DNA from: Annulohypoxylon bovei var. microspora
Lineage: Eukaryota > Ascomycota > Sordariomycetes > Xylariales > Hypoxylaceae
Direction: 5' to 3'
Assembly (NCBI GenBank): GCA_022836615.1
Contig: MU405217.1
Location: 393,771 to 457,770, forward strand
DNA: 64,000 nucleotides
Shown here in pieces: positions 12,357 through 23,658 of this stretch. The notes under the pieces were generated by a model. It saw only the letters and a program-made list of their open reading frames with translations. It ran no database searches and was not told the origin of the DNA. A program made the translations under genes and the position numbers. Each line of letters starts with the position of its first letter. The stretch's first letter is position 1.

Positions 12357-15207
12357 ATGGCATCAATCAATACACTTCCAATTAAGATTATTCTCCAAAT
12401 TGCAGAGCATCTCGGTCTCTCAGACTTAGTTGCGTTATCCGCAACAAATCGCTGTCATAATGCGGTCGTGATGGAGAATCCCATACTCTTCAGAAAACTT
12501 GATACCGCCGCCCGCCGTTTCGGACTTTTAGTAGCTGCATTTTCCGGGCATACTAAGGTAGTCAAGTTACTCCTGGATTCTGGCATTCATCCAAATTTTT
12601 ACCTGAGAGGTCCTATGAACCCGCGTACGGTCTCGACAAGCTATTTTGGTGCAACGTCTCGTTTATATGTTGTTGGTAAGAGGTTTGACCCAGATTTATA
12701 TCGAAAACGCCAAATCAAAGATGCCTCCTACCTCAATGGCATAGTTTGGCGGCTCTGGTCACACCATGCTTGTTCGAATAATTGGTGTTCGACTCCACTA
12801 CATATGGCAGCGTATATGGGAAACAACGAGGTTGTAGGATTGTTGATTGAAAGAGGGGCGAATCTCAGCCTCCTTTCCTACGGTATCTGTCGATGCAAGT
12901 TTCCTATATGCCTCTCCCGCGATACTTTACTCGCGAAATATTCAGCAATACATCAACCAGAGACAAAGCATCTACCTTGTTCGGCGTTACATCTCGCACT
13001 CTCCGCAATGCATTTATATACGGCAAAGCTAATCATTAATTATGGTGCGCCGATGTATCTAACCTCGCGATCACCGGCAGAGCATGGCCACACTAGCAAT
13101 ATTATGCGATCCAATCCTGCTCCTTCGATAGTCCATCGCTTATTCGACGGTTCATATCAAGAGGGTTCTCGGATCATAAAATATGTAGTCGGTTTGGACA
13201 CTACGAAGCCTATCCTGGATGATGCTGAGAAAGCATTTAATCATCGTCGTTAGTGTCGAGAATGGTTAATCGCCAAAGAATTCATTCTTTCCGAACTCAA
13301 CCCGAAAGATGAAAAACACTCGAACTGGCATACATGCGTGTCCAAAGTAAGGCTTCATTTTTCTTTCATCCCGCAGTAAAATATATGTGTTTAAAATTTG
13401 TGTCTTATAAGATGCCTTTTCACTTCGGGCAAAGCTCTTCTCTGCATCATTTTGCGATACGTCCAATCTGATCTAACTACAGGGTTGGCAGGTATGCAGT
13501 CTCATCTCATACGGCATCGATATTCAAATGGCCTGGGAGAACTCTGGCGTCTTCAGGCCGCTCATTCACATATATCTCCAAGAACCATGGGGTCCGGTAC
13601 CTGATTGGCGCCGCCTTGGAGCTCGCCTAAAGATAGCTAACAGAGATTCTTTTTTTGCGAGAAAGGGCCTCCTTTTATTACAGCTTTTTATTAATAAGGG
13701 AGCTGACATCGAAGCAAAGGACCCAACTGATAAAAACACAACACCAATCATAGTCGCAGCTCGCAATGGTAGTTTATCGGCCATAAACCTGCTTATATCT
13801 CATGGCGCAGACGTTAATTCCAAAGATGATTATGGGTATACAGCTTTACACGCAGCCTGTATTTCTTTTAAACGGGAAATCATCACAAAACTCCTCAATC
13901 ACGGGGCTAAGGTAAATGCCGTCACCAAAGATGGTATGTCGCCTCTGCATTTTTTATGCTACACCGTCAGCGATGATCAACTTGAAGAGCTGCCAGAGAT
14001 AATTCAACTTCTTCTTGACCATGGAGCCGACCCTATGCTTCGTGTGACCAGCACTAGCACTAGCCTATTCCTTTATAAGTCTCAATCCGCTCTAGAAGCA
14101 GTTATTTTACTCCCAAACTTCGATGCCGGCCACTTACTGTTTTCAAATTACGACGGGGTATCCAGTAAAACAGATATTTAGTGTTTATTTGCAACTTTGC
14201 TTCGTTCACTAGACACGAAAAGCCTACACCTTATCCTCAAGGTCGATCGGCAGAAATTTATGCTACAAAGCGATGAGTTTCTCTATTACCTTCTCGAAAG
14301 CGAAAAAGATACAAGAGACTTGGCGATGGGTTTACTTGATAGTGGTGCCCCTTGCAATGGAAAGTTCACCAAACGTGGTGCGAACACTGTCTTCTGGGCT
14401 GTTAAACGTCAGAAAGGGCCCGAGTTACTTAGACGACTTCTTGAGGGTGGTACAAGTCCTAATACCATCTCCCGGTTGGGAAGAACAAAGCAATGTCCGC
14501 TACTTGAGGCAATTAAGTTCAAGGATCGCGATAGTAGGAGAACTTATGTCAAGCTCTTGATGGATTATGGGGCAGATATCAGTCTTGCAGTCGACCGAAA
14601 GCCGCTTTATATGCACATGACAGAAACCTGGCTTCGGCACCAAACGGAAAGTGTGGCAGACATTTTGTTTAGCCCTTACGCCCTTCAACGAGTGTCCAAG
14701 ACCCGTCAGATTAAATACATGCGGGCTTTTTGTCAATTGCCACTAATAAGGCTTTTACGGGTATTATTGGAATCTAGTTCCGTGGATATAGTTTGGGAGT
14801 TTGCGGCTCGATATGCAGATTCACTCCCTATTTGGATCTTGGATGTCAAGACATACCCCAGAGAAACACACCTCACGATAGAACACATTGATCTCGCCAT
14901 TACTATATTAGGTCTGCTTATACAACATGGCCCAAATTGGGACTCACGAAGCTTGGGTTATAAGCGGCGTGCCATCAAGGCCCTAAAAAGTCTCATAGAT
15001 GTGACACCTTACACTGCAAAGGACAGTCTCGGTGCATCTTGGTGCATGAGAAGGAGGATCAGAATCATCGGAGCTGATAGTGGCAACCCCAAGTTTCAAC
15101 TATCTGCGCCGGTATATTCAACTGATTTTCCTCCAGAGACGACTCTTCGCAACTTGGGTTGGCGGTTGAGAAAGACGAATTCGAGGCTTCAATCCGCTTC
15201 CGAGTAG
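12357..15207 (+). pseudogene. F-box/ankyrin-repeat protein gene with two in-frame TAG codons
   Basis: Exons 12357-13346 and 13483-15207 (136-nt intron, GTAAGG donor, CTAAC close to the acceptor) form one frame of 905 codons. Residues 1-50 look like an F-box (LPIKIILQIAEHLGLSDLVA, then FRKLD). Ankyrin repeats follow: GHTKVVKLLLDSGIHPN, TPLHMAAYMGNNEVVGLLIE, then in exon 2 a run including ALHAACISFKREIITKLLNH and SPLHFLCY. The frame is broken by TAG at 13251 (between FNHRR and CREWLIAKEF) and TAG at 14179 (between SSKTDI and CLFATLLRSL). Ankyrin-like sequence continues on both sides of each. A 69-nt intron at 13185-13253 with a weak GTAGTC donor could hide the first stop and a 138-nt one at 14044-14181 the second, but both would remove sequence that reads as protein. 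Such genes are numerous and fast-evolving in filamentous fungi. I judge this copy inactive or decaying. Confidence 0.65.
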
Positions 15208-15708
15208 GTAAAGCATTGTCTAGGAATCAAGCATGTACAACAGAAGTTTTGGCTTTATTCATTATACACATTTGTTCCCCTGCCTTTAGTATTAAACATG
15301 TGTATAATCCTAACTCACAGTACTAATTTGTTCAGACCGGAATGCTACTAAGGATGAACATCTTCGTACACTTGCTAATGTAAAGTAAAATAGGGCTCAA
15401 CTCACTGCTAAATGGTGCTCTGCCGAGCTGAACACCTGGATAATCGAAATAATCTACCGTGCCGAATACAACGTGAGAAGTAAAAGGAAATCTCCGTGCC
15501 CGATTCATTGGTTGATTCCTTCATCCCCGCTCCTCTCCTCTCCGCATCGATAAATCCCCACGCGACGCGAAGACATCCGAGGTAATGTCATTATATAGTC
15601 CGAGACTGAACATCGACCATTCTACATTGCGCTCGCTTTAAATAGAGTCCACTAATGTCTCCAACTTTGTCTATAACGGCACGGAGGTTACATTGAATCA
15701 AAAACAAG
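15208..15708. other. Intergenic region
   Basis: About 500 bases holding the presumed terminator of the ankyrin locus and promoter of the next gene. Nothing else recognised. Confidence 0.5.
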
Positions 15709-17109
15709 ATGGTAGTTCGACATATAAAGACGGCCGGTCTAGTGGCAAACACCGCAGCTAATCAAAAGGTGACGGACATCGTAAAGGGTGTTATCGACGA
15801 TATTAGGGCCAACGGTGACAAGGCTGTGAGGTCATATTCGGAGAAATTTGATAAATGGTCACCGCCATCCTTTAAATTGACCGAGAGCCAGATACAAGAA
15901 TGCATATCAAAAGTGCCCGCGCAGACAATAGCGGATATACAGGAGGCACAGAAGAACGTACGGACGTTTGCCGAAGCGCAGAGAGCGAGTATCAAAGACT
16001 TTGAGATTGAGATCCAGCCGGGTGTGTTCCTCGGACAGAGAAACAATCCTATCTCGACAACAGGCGCTTACATTCCTGGGGGCCGTTACCCTTTGCTTGC
16101 GTCTGCTCACATGACGATATTGACGGCAAAAGTTGCTGGAGTTAAGCACGTTATTGCTTGTACGCCGCCTATTGCTGGACAGGTCCCTAACGCCACCGTT
16201 GCGGCAGCGCATTTCGCCGGTGCTGATGAGATCTTCTTGCTTGGGGGAACACAGGCCATTGCCGCTATGGCACTAGGGACAGAATCAATCAAGAAAGTTG
16301 ACTTCATAGCCGGGCCAGGGAATCCCTTCGTCGCTGAGGCTAAACGCCAATTATTTGGTGAAATTGGGATCGACTTGTTAGCTGGCCCGACAGAAGTTCT
16401 CATAGTCGCTGATGAACACGCGGACCCCTTCACTATCGCGACCGACTTACTTTCCCAAGCCGAACATGGTCCAGACTCTCCGCCTATACTTATTACGACC
16501 TCAGAGGAAGTGGGCCAACAGACTATTAAATTCGTGGAGCAGATCTTAGTGAATATGCCTACGGCGGAACTCGCCGGGACCTCGTGGCGAGACTATGGCG
16601 AGGTGGTCGTGGTGGATAGCTTGTACGAGGCGTACGAGCTAGCGGACGTGTATTCGAGCGAACACGTGCAGATCTTGACCCAGAAGCCAAGAGAGGCTTT
16701 GGAGAAGATGAGAAATTATGGCTCTCTGTTTCTTGGCGAGAAGACCTGTGTTTCATATGGTGACAAGGTGAACATTCCTACGCTATTGTCTTTTTCTCAA
16801 TATTTGTTTCGCGCAAAACTACCTAGACAAGATTAGAATTACCTAACATCTAAGCAGTGCATTGGAACGAACCATGTGTTACCCACGCGGAAAGCAGGGC
16901 GATATACTGGAGGTTTGTGGGTTGGCAAGTACCTGAAGACACAGACGTACCAAGAGGTCGTGGATGAGAAAGCTAGCGGTGAGATTGGGCGACTCTGCGC
17001 GCGCTGCTCGAGAGCAGAGAATTTCGAAGGGCATGCAAGGTCCGGGGACTTGAGAGCTCACAAGTATCTTCAGGATTCACACTCCTGGATTGATGAGGCA
17101 AGAATATAG
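15709..17109 (+). CDS. Histidinol dehydrogenase-family NAD-dependent enzyme, stand-alone
   Basis: 436 aa from exons 15709-16767 and 16858-17109; the 90-nt intron joins YGDK to CIGTNHVLPT. Family features are present: GAYIPGGRYPL near residue 115-130, GPGNPFVAEAKR in the nucleotide-binding part, the zinc-ligand motif SQAEHGPDS, SSEHVQI, GDK-x-IGTNHVLPT and a late LRAHK that corresponds to the last zinc-ligand histidine. In fungi histidine synthesis normally uses the HisD domain at the end of a multifunctional HIS4 protein, so a single-domain copy of this length is more like the HpsN-type (sulfopropanediol 3-dehydrogenase) branch, which oxidises other secondary alcohols. I therefore do not assign it to histidine synthesis. 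No targeting sequence is evident. Confidence 0.85.
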
Positions 17110-17319
17110 TACGTCCTCGAGACCCCGAAGATTTGAGAATTTCTATGTACATTGAACATAACGAGTGTCGCCCCAAGCTCCCCTTACCCTTTTCCGTATA
17201 CATATTGGTATCTTAGGCCTCCTTTATTCCCAAACACCCATGTATCTCGTTCTATCATAAAAGCTACCGTAGAATCTAACAACGCTAACTTCTCATGAAT
17301 CCTAACTCTAACTCCACTT

Positions 17320-18565
17320 TCATGTTGTATACAAAGCAAAAAGAACAGCCGCTACCACACACGACGCAGCTGTTGCGAAATGGTATGACGATGATATAGC
17401 ATTTGCTCCATTGTCTTGATCATCGGTACCATTGTCGATAGTGTCGATGGACGCTAGTGCAGGCCCCACGGCTTTGACGCAAGACAGAGAGGCATCGACG
17501 GCGCTTACCGCGGTTCCATTCTCCATGGGGTAGAATACCGTGAGAATGGGTGTAATAGCCCAGAAGGATTCTTCCGCATCTGCGACTAGGTCGGTCCCCT
17601 ATTCAGCCGTTTGTTAGATTAGGTGATATTTGGGGTGATAACAAAATCGAACCCAAAAAAAGAAATGACGGGGAGGTGATACATACCGGCGTAGTGAACT
17701 CGGTCACCAGCGTGAGACTATCCTCCTTAGGAGTAACCGGCCAGCAGGTCGACGACGAGTTCTCTTGCTGCGAAATGGGTTCCGGCGCGCCATCCCCAGT
17801 TAAAGCTAAAGTCACAGTCAGCCACCTACGCATCACAACCAATAAAAAACGTCACAAGAAAAGCCACTCGCCCCTCCCAGGCTTCGAACAGTGGAGGTGG
17901 AACACAAACTCACCGACCGCAGTAAAATTAGTCCAAGACCCCTTGGAAACCGAGACGCACGCGTCCAACGTGCTGTTCACCAGGTCCTGCCGCAGCCTCT
18001 CGCACGCGTCCGCGACCGACGGCGCCTCCCCGCTCCCGCCGTAATAACTTAAGATCTGCGCCTGCGCGCGCGCGAGCAGCGCGCTGACGCACGACGCGCC
18101 CATAGCGGATGCGCACGTGCCCTGCGCCGCCTCCCCCGTCGCGTTCGCACTCGTGCCGAACGACATGTTCCACGCCTCGGCCCCGCGCAGGAACACCGCG
18201 CACGCGCCCGTCGACGCGTTCAGCGGCGTGGCCGCCGGCGCGCCGAGGTAGAACGAGCTGTGGAAGGTGCGCGATGAGTTGGAAGACGAGGAGCTGGAGG
18301 AAGAGTCTGTGACGTTGACGCCTTTGACCCAGGACAGACCAGAGGGCGAGGATGAGGAGGAGGTGTTGGCGGACACGCGCGTGAGCCCGACGTACGGGAA
18401 CGACCCCGTGTCTGCGACCGTGCAGTTGTCGTTCGCGCTGTCGAGGCTGCTGGCCGGACACCCCAGCTCTACGCACCCGACGATCGTCTGGTTCAGGTCC
18501 TGGGCTAGGACCTGCGCGACGGCGGCGGCGAGGGCCAGCGCGGGGGTGGCGAGAGTTTGGCGCAT
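17320..18565 (-). CDS. GPI-anchored secreted protein, function unknown
   Basis: 349 aa in three exons: 18565-17914, 17805-17687, 17598-17320. A signal peptide is clear (residues 1-21, ending AAAVAQVLAQ). The mature part has spaced cysteines (VGCVELGC, DNCTVAD), a long Ser-rich linker around residues 65-105 and many N-x-S/T sites. The C-terminus ends in a small-residue region followed by a hydrophobic tail, CVVAAVLFALYTT, after NGANAISSS, the layout of a GPI signal. It is therefore likely attached to the plasma membrane or cell wall. Similar Cys-containing GPI proteins are common in Sordariomycetes but I do not recognise a named family. Exon 1 is markedly G+C-rich compared with the flanks. Confidence 0.7.
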
Positions 18566-20027
18566 ATTTCCCGTGGTAGTTGGAATGGTAAAGGAGCGTG
18601 TATGTGGGTAAACGAATGTGAAGGTAAAGGGAGGTATGATGGGTAAGGAAAACGGGGGAGGGGAAGGGGTAGAGGGGAGAGGTTGATGAGATCAGGTATC
18701 TTGGACATTCTTTCGTTTTTGACCAGCAAAATTATTGTTGTTTTCTTGGCTGGCTGACTGGCAGGCAGACTGACTGATCGATTCATTTCTATGCCAATTA
18801 AGATATCTTTTGGAGATCCGAAGATGCCGGTTCATTGCATGGGCAGTGGCAGATGACATATGTTGGCATAACCCCACGATAGCTCCGCCTATACATAATT
18901 ATGACAAGAGGCTAGAGGTAATACGAAGTCTTGGTATATAGGGGATCTTGGTTAGGGGTAAGGCTGGACCTTGGCACAGACCCTTGCCGGTAAGGCGACA
19001 TGATGATCATGCAAGTGCCTGTCACGCAAAAGTCCGGCAGAGCTATTTGCAGATTCGCTAGCTTTTTGCCAGATCACCTTCCCTAATTCGGATATGCATA
19101 ACTGGGCCGGCACTCGTTATGGTCAGTGTGGTGCTAAATGAACAGATGCCAAGAAGCTATACTACCAGGTTGGTACGGAACATACCGACTAAAAGGGGTA
19201 TATACCCAGAAGTTCAGCAGGAGCCCCTTTGGGGTCGACGGGACAAGGACATGGCTATAAGGCTGAAACATGGAACAGAGGTCGATTTCTTCTCGAACCG
19301 TAGCTCTGCCAAGTATAGTATGCTAAGCTTGACCTGAGTTGCATAAAGGAGAGCTAGACCAAAAAAATGCACTTTTATACTAACTTTAATGTTGCATTTC
19401 CACGCTTGCTTCCTCCAGATCCTCCTTATCTTGGCCTTCGCTAGACGGCTTTAGGTTATCTCAATCCTACATACACTATAGAATCACGTGTTGGTCTGAT
19501 CATCTCGAACACGGACTCAGGAGTACTGGGGTAGCCGGAAGGGGTTAGCAGAATGTCACACTAATGATCCCTTTCTTAGAGCCTCAGGAACGCATGAACT
19601 CACTTCCAAGATACCAAGGCTCGATTAACCAGGCCAATGCTAATGACGTCTCAAGATCTGCAAAATGGGCAGTTTTGACTGGACTTGGCATTACAACTTC
19701 ATCTCGTTGAAGTCTAAGCCACAGAAAAAAAGTTCACGTTTACTGACGAAACGAGACGACATAGCGAAACTGTGATTTAGAAGAAGATAGCCTATACGAT
19801 AGATTCAGAGACCGGTTTAGAATTATAAATATCCTCACGATGTCCGTCCATTGTAGAGAATGTCTACTCTTCAGCGACATCGAGACTAGTACAATCTACC
19901 TCACGCTTCCAGATATCTATCTATCTATCTTCACTCTTTACTGCTTAGGCACTTTACACTCTTTGAAAAGTCACTCTTTTCGTTCAGAAACACTTGAACA
20001 TCACCATTCGTTAATACGATAGCAAAA
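18566..20027. other. Intergenic region
   Basis: About 1.46 kb with no supported gene. A CTAT microrepeat lies at about 19915-19930. The 72-codon open frame at 19119 has no recognisable features. The last 200 bases should contain the promoter of the 353-aa orphan gene. Confidence 0.5.
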
Positions 20028-21089
20028 ATGTCAGCAGCAGGTGTAATCGAAGCAATCGGCCTGATCTCCGGCGCCCTCGGAATCATCCAGTTCGGACTCG
20101 ACAACTTCCCTGAACCCAAGTCGGTCGACTCCGTCGTCCGAATCACCGTCGGCCTAGACACCTCCGGTGGCCTCGACAACTCCGGCGGCGATCTTCCCGA
20201 CGTCCGCCTCTACAACGAAGCCGGGGTTTTCCTCGGCCTCACCAAGGACCCCGGCGGGATCCAGGACGGCGGCTTCGCCGACGTCACCGTCAGCCACGAG
20301 GGCGACAGCACACAGCAGCCCACTTACACCCTTTTCTCAGCCAACAAGAACGCGATCTGCATCGCCTACGCCACCATCACCCTGCCCAGCTCGGACAAGT
20401 ACTCCTGGGTCGGCGACTGGGGCCGCCAGTGCGGCTCCTCCTGGTACTACTCGCACGTGTACATCGGCAGCACGGGCGTGACGCCCGACTGCATGTGGAT
20501 CGACAGCAACAACGACCAGCCGCAGACCGGGTTCCAGATCCACTGGCCCGAGTTCTTCAACCCGTCCGGCAGCAGCCTGCCCTCGGACCCCAAGGAGCAG
20601 AGCGACAAGATCGACTACTTCTGCAGCCAGCAGCCCGCCTTCAAGTACTACAACCACGCCACGGACCCGGACCCGCGCGGCATCACCACCTGGCCCATCA
20701 CCAACGGCCGCTCCCTCGAGTCGCGCGAGCCCTTCACGTCCTACGGCCCCGCCAAGCACGCCGAGTCGGCCAAGTTCCGTCGCGGGACCCAGTACCCGCG
20801 CGCCGCCGCCACCAACGCGACGACGAACCCGCACGAGAACCGGCTGGTCATCAGCAACAGCGCGGAACACACGGCCGCCGGCCTGTGCTCGAGCGCGACG
20901 TCCTACGGCCCCGACTTCGTCAACACGGCCGCCGGCACCTTCTGCCGCATGTCCGACAAGACGCAGTTCCCGGTGTGCAGCGCGAGCGTCGCCGACAACT
21001 GCTTCAACACCGACTCCCAGCAGCTGATCGTCAACGGCGTGTCCGCGCGCGACTCGCCCTACACCAACGTCGTCGACTGGTCCGAATAG
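20028..21089 (+). CDS. Hypothetical protein, 353 aa, intronless
   Basis: A single uninterrupted, strongly G+C-biased frame from an ATG in good context (AAAAATG) to TAG. I do not recognise the family with certainty. Residues 4-26 form a hydrophobic glycine-rich segment (GVIEAIGLISGALGIIQFGL), not followed by a signal-cleavage site, so it may be an amphipathic membrane-seeking helix. Residues 30-160 look beta-rich with paired cysteines (NAICIAYATITLP, WGRQCGSSWYYSHVYIG, VTPDCMWID). A Pro/Thr/Ser-rich, cysteine-containing C-terminal third ends VVDWSE. The pattern recalls fungal secreted or membrane-associated proteins of unknown role. Long open frames in other phases here are shadows of the high G+C third codon positions. 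Confidence 0.65.
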   Translation: MSAAGVIEAIGLISGALGIIQFGLDNFPEPKSVDSVVRITVGLDTSGGLDNSGGDLPDVRLYNEAGVFLGLTKDPGGIQDGGFADVTVSHEGDSTQQPTYTLFSANKNAICIAYATITLPSSDKYSWVGDWGRQCGSSWYYSHVYIGSTGVTPDCMWIDSNNDQPQTGFQIHWPEFFNPSGSSLPSDPKEQSDKIDYFCSQQPAFKYYNHATDPDPRGITTWPITNGRSLESREPFTSYGPAKHAESAKFRRGTQYPRAAATNATTNPHENRLVISNSAEHTAAGLCSSATSYGPDFVNTAAGTFCRMSDKTQFPVCSASVADNCFNTDSQQLIVNGVSARDSPYTNVVDWSE

Positions 21090-21924
21090 GTACCTACCTA
21101 CCTACCTAGACCAAAACAAATTAGCCGGTTCCGTGTACGGGTTCGGTTCGCATTGGGATGGATGGATGTCACTTGAGATTTGAACGCATTGGTTTGGTAC
21201 GGGCCTGTACCTTGGTTGGTTGGGCGGCACATTCGTTTACTCTGAGGGATCTGAGAAATGGGGGAGTTGGTTTTGCTTGTCTGTCTGTCTGTCGTTATCG
21301 CCACGATTTTTCCTGGTTACACATGAGGTGGATCTTGTATTCGCTAGTCTCTCGATCGTTTGCATTGTACAAAATTAAATTTTCCAATTAACTATCTAAA
21401 TATGTGCTGGTCTTGTTGCTGTGAATGATTTTCTGGTTTGAATAAAATACCTAGGTACCTAAACTTGAACGAAAAAGGGGGAGGGTAAGAAGCTAAGCAT
21501 ATTAGCATATTCATTAACGCCAACCTTGCGCCATCTAGCAGCGAATGCCGAGCAAACCAGCACAGCCAACATAAATGAAGAAGTTAAAGAAACTTCAGTT
21601 CCCATTAATATCGGCAATTACCGCAAAACATTCTTATGCTCTCATAGTGAAAAAAGGAAGGAAAATTCAAGACCAAGTATATAATTTAAAATGAGTCCAA
21701 ATTTCTTCACGATAGAAGCTAATTGATTGAATCTATTTAGCTTCATTAAGTACCTAGTTAGTTATCCGTACCTACTAGTTCCTTAGTAATGGTATTAATA
21801 AAAGTCTATCAGGCCCACCACACAATAATAAACCTTCATTTACTGTTTATAAGCCGATAAAGGTTTGAACATCGAAGGGCTGTGATCAAGAGATGCAAAA
21901 ATGTAAGAATGTAAAAAATCAAAG
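21090..21924. other. Intergenic region
   Basis: Holds a TACC/CCTA microrepeat at 21087-21109 directly after the stop codon, a TCTG microrepeat near 21278-21294 and another copy of the TAGGTACCT motif at 21449-21461. It is A+T-rich from 21360. No gene seen. Confidence 0.5.
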
Positions 21925-22023
21925 CTGCCCATCCTGGGGTCGAACCAGGGATCTTCTGATTTTCTGCTATCACTTTTCAAGGATAATAACAGTCAGACGC
22001 CTTGACCACTGGGCCAATGGGCA
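21925..22023 (-). tRNA. tRNA-Asn (anticodon GTT), intron-containing
   Basis: Full cloverleaf on the minus strand, 99 nt including a 26-nt intron (21986-21961). Acceptor stem TGCCCAT pairs with ATGGGCA, discriminator G. The D-arm contains GCCCAGTGGTCAAGGC, matching box A. Anticodon stem TCTGA/TCAGA, loop CT-GTT-A then the intron, which sits at the canonical 37/38 position, then A38. T-arm CCTGG-TTCGACC-CCAGG matches box B. The anticodon GTT is read at 21990-21988. Mature length would be 73 nt before CCA. The mature anticodon arm has the GACTGTTAATC core known from eukaryotic tRNA-Asn. Confidence 0.93.
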
Positions 22024-23658
22024 GTTATTGTTGAGTAAATGGTTGGAAATTTAGGGTTATTAGTGAAAGTGCAATGGCCCACCACCGTCTGAGCTTGACT
22101 TTCTTGATTGCGCATCTACTAAGCACTGTCCTAACCTTCTATCTATTCTGGAGGTTCAGTTGTAAACTACAGGAATTTATGACACCTCAAGATGTAATAT
22201 GGTGCAATCATAACAAACTCAAGGTTGAGGACGAAGTAATAAGGATACATGAAACAATTTTAATCAAGAATAGTGACGGTAACTCATTTGACGCGCTACA
22301 AGTCTTCGAAAACCTGATTGGGAAATACTTGATCAATGGCTTGTGGTCTGCATGGTCGTAATAGATGCATACCTATACATATATATATGTAGGGAGCAGG
22401 CTACCCCTTTAGTATCATCTAACCTAGTATTTCCTTCTTGTCTTCTATGGTTTAGGTACCTAAGTAGATCGATTCCAAGGAGGCTTCAACTTTCTTATTA
22501 GCAAGGTGGAGGGTTTGTCGGGATTTGAAATATCAAAATATTAAGACATCAAGTCTTTAAATAGAAAAAGCTAGGTAGGTAACTATACAGCAATCTCCTT
22601 AGGTGGCTTTTGCAGTGATTGAAAACGAAATTTGGTTGACTCGAACTTGCTTCTCCTTTTTCCATTCCTAATGTTCCTAACAGTGATATTTCCTTGGTTC
22701 ATCATTGTAAAAGTTTATAACAATTACCTAGATTCTATTATTATAATCAAAGCATGTTGTCTATGTATATCAAAGATCTTTAATAATTCATGTCTTAGCC
22801 TAACCTAGCGGAAATATTATCAATCTAACTAAGCTACACCCCCTTTTCAGTCCTGGATATTAGAAATTATATAATTTCAACCATGGCATACTTGTGGCCT
22901 TGCCTTGTACGCATTTTTACGATTCTATCTTACTAATTCGGACCTTGGTCTCTCATGTTTCTTCATACCGTATGAATGACAACTTTACTTGTTGATTGCG
23001 AGCTATTATTTATTCTCAAGTCATTATATTTAATAAACTCAAATTATATTCGACTTATATCCTTCCACCAAGTTACTAGAATATTGTTTTCGGTGGTTAG
23101 AATCGCGCTAATGCTGGATTCTTGTTTACCCCCTGGGAACGCATGGCAAGTAGGATTTGTAACATGTGATAAAGCGTTAAATCATAACCGTTAGGTAGCC
23201 AGCCAATCCTCGCGTGGTGATATTTTGATCTTTCGCTTCTACCGTGTAATTCTTCAAACAGCATCGTAGCAATGATATTATCGAGGAAGTTGTCAAATTT
23301 GGCAGATATGTTATAGGAGAACCCGTGTAAAGGTTGGCCCCGAAGTAGCACAGAATATAAACGCTGGGGCGTGCTGGGCATATCTACTGTAGTGGGAATC
23401 GGCTATCGACCATTCCTTAAAGGTACATAGTAGGTTACATTTCAGGGGCTTGGAACGATAGAACTCGGAAACAACGCTAATAGACCGCCGCACTAACCTA
23501 GCTAATTCTATATTAATTAATAATAACTCAACTCCATCTTATAGGAGCAATTGTAGGAGTTGGGAAGGCTGGCATGTTTTAGTGATAAGCTCACCTACAA
23601 GGCGACGATCACCAAGACTAAAAAAAATCGATCTTATTGGTTACTCAGCATATTCACG
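22024..23658. other. Intergenic region
   Basis: A+T-rich, about 1.6 kb, no supported gene. Contains TAGGTACC-type motifs at 22452-22463 and 22571-22582. A 95-codon open frame at 22074 lies just upstream of the tRNA 5' end and has no recognisable features. Confidence 0.5.

Noticed and set aside
6233..15207. Reassignment or programmed readthrough of TAG
   Set aside because: Intact genes in the same window end at TAG (for example at 1090, 17107 and 31918), and no readthrough context recurs at the four internal sites.
17928..18476. 182-codon minus-strand frame inside the GPI-protein gene
   Set aside because: Arg-rich shifted-frame reading of the same exon; the other frame has a signal peptide and glycosylation sites.
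20337..21109. Long alternative frames on both strands over the 353-aa gene
   Set aside because: Arg/Gly/Val or Arg/His-rich translations from high G+C third positions; no start context or motifs.
22074..22361. 95-codon + frame next to tRNA-Asn
   Set aside because: Hydrophobic start could pass for a signal peptide, but there is no cysteine pattern, homology or continuation.
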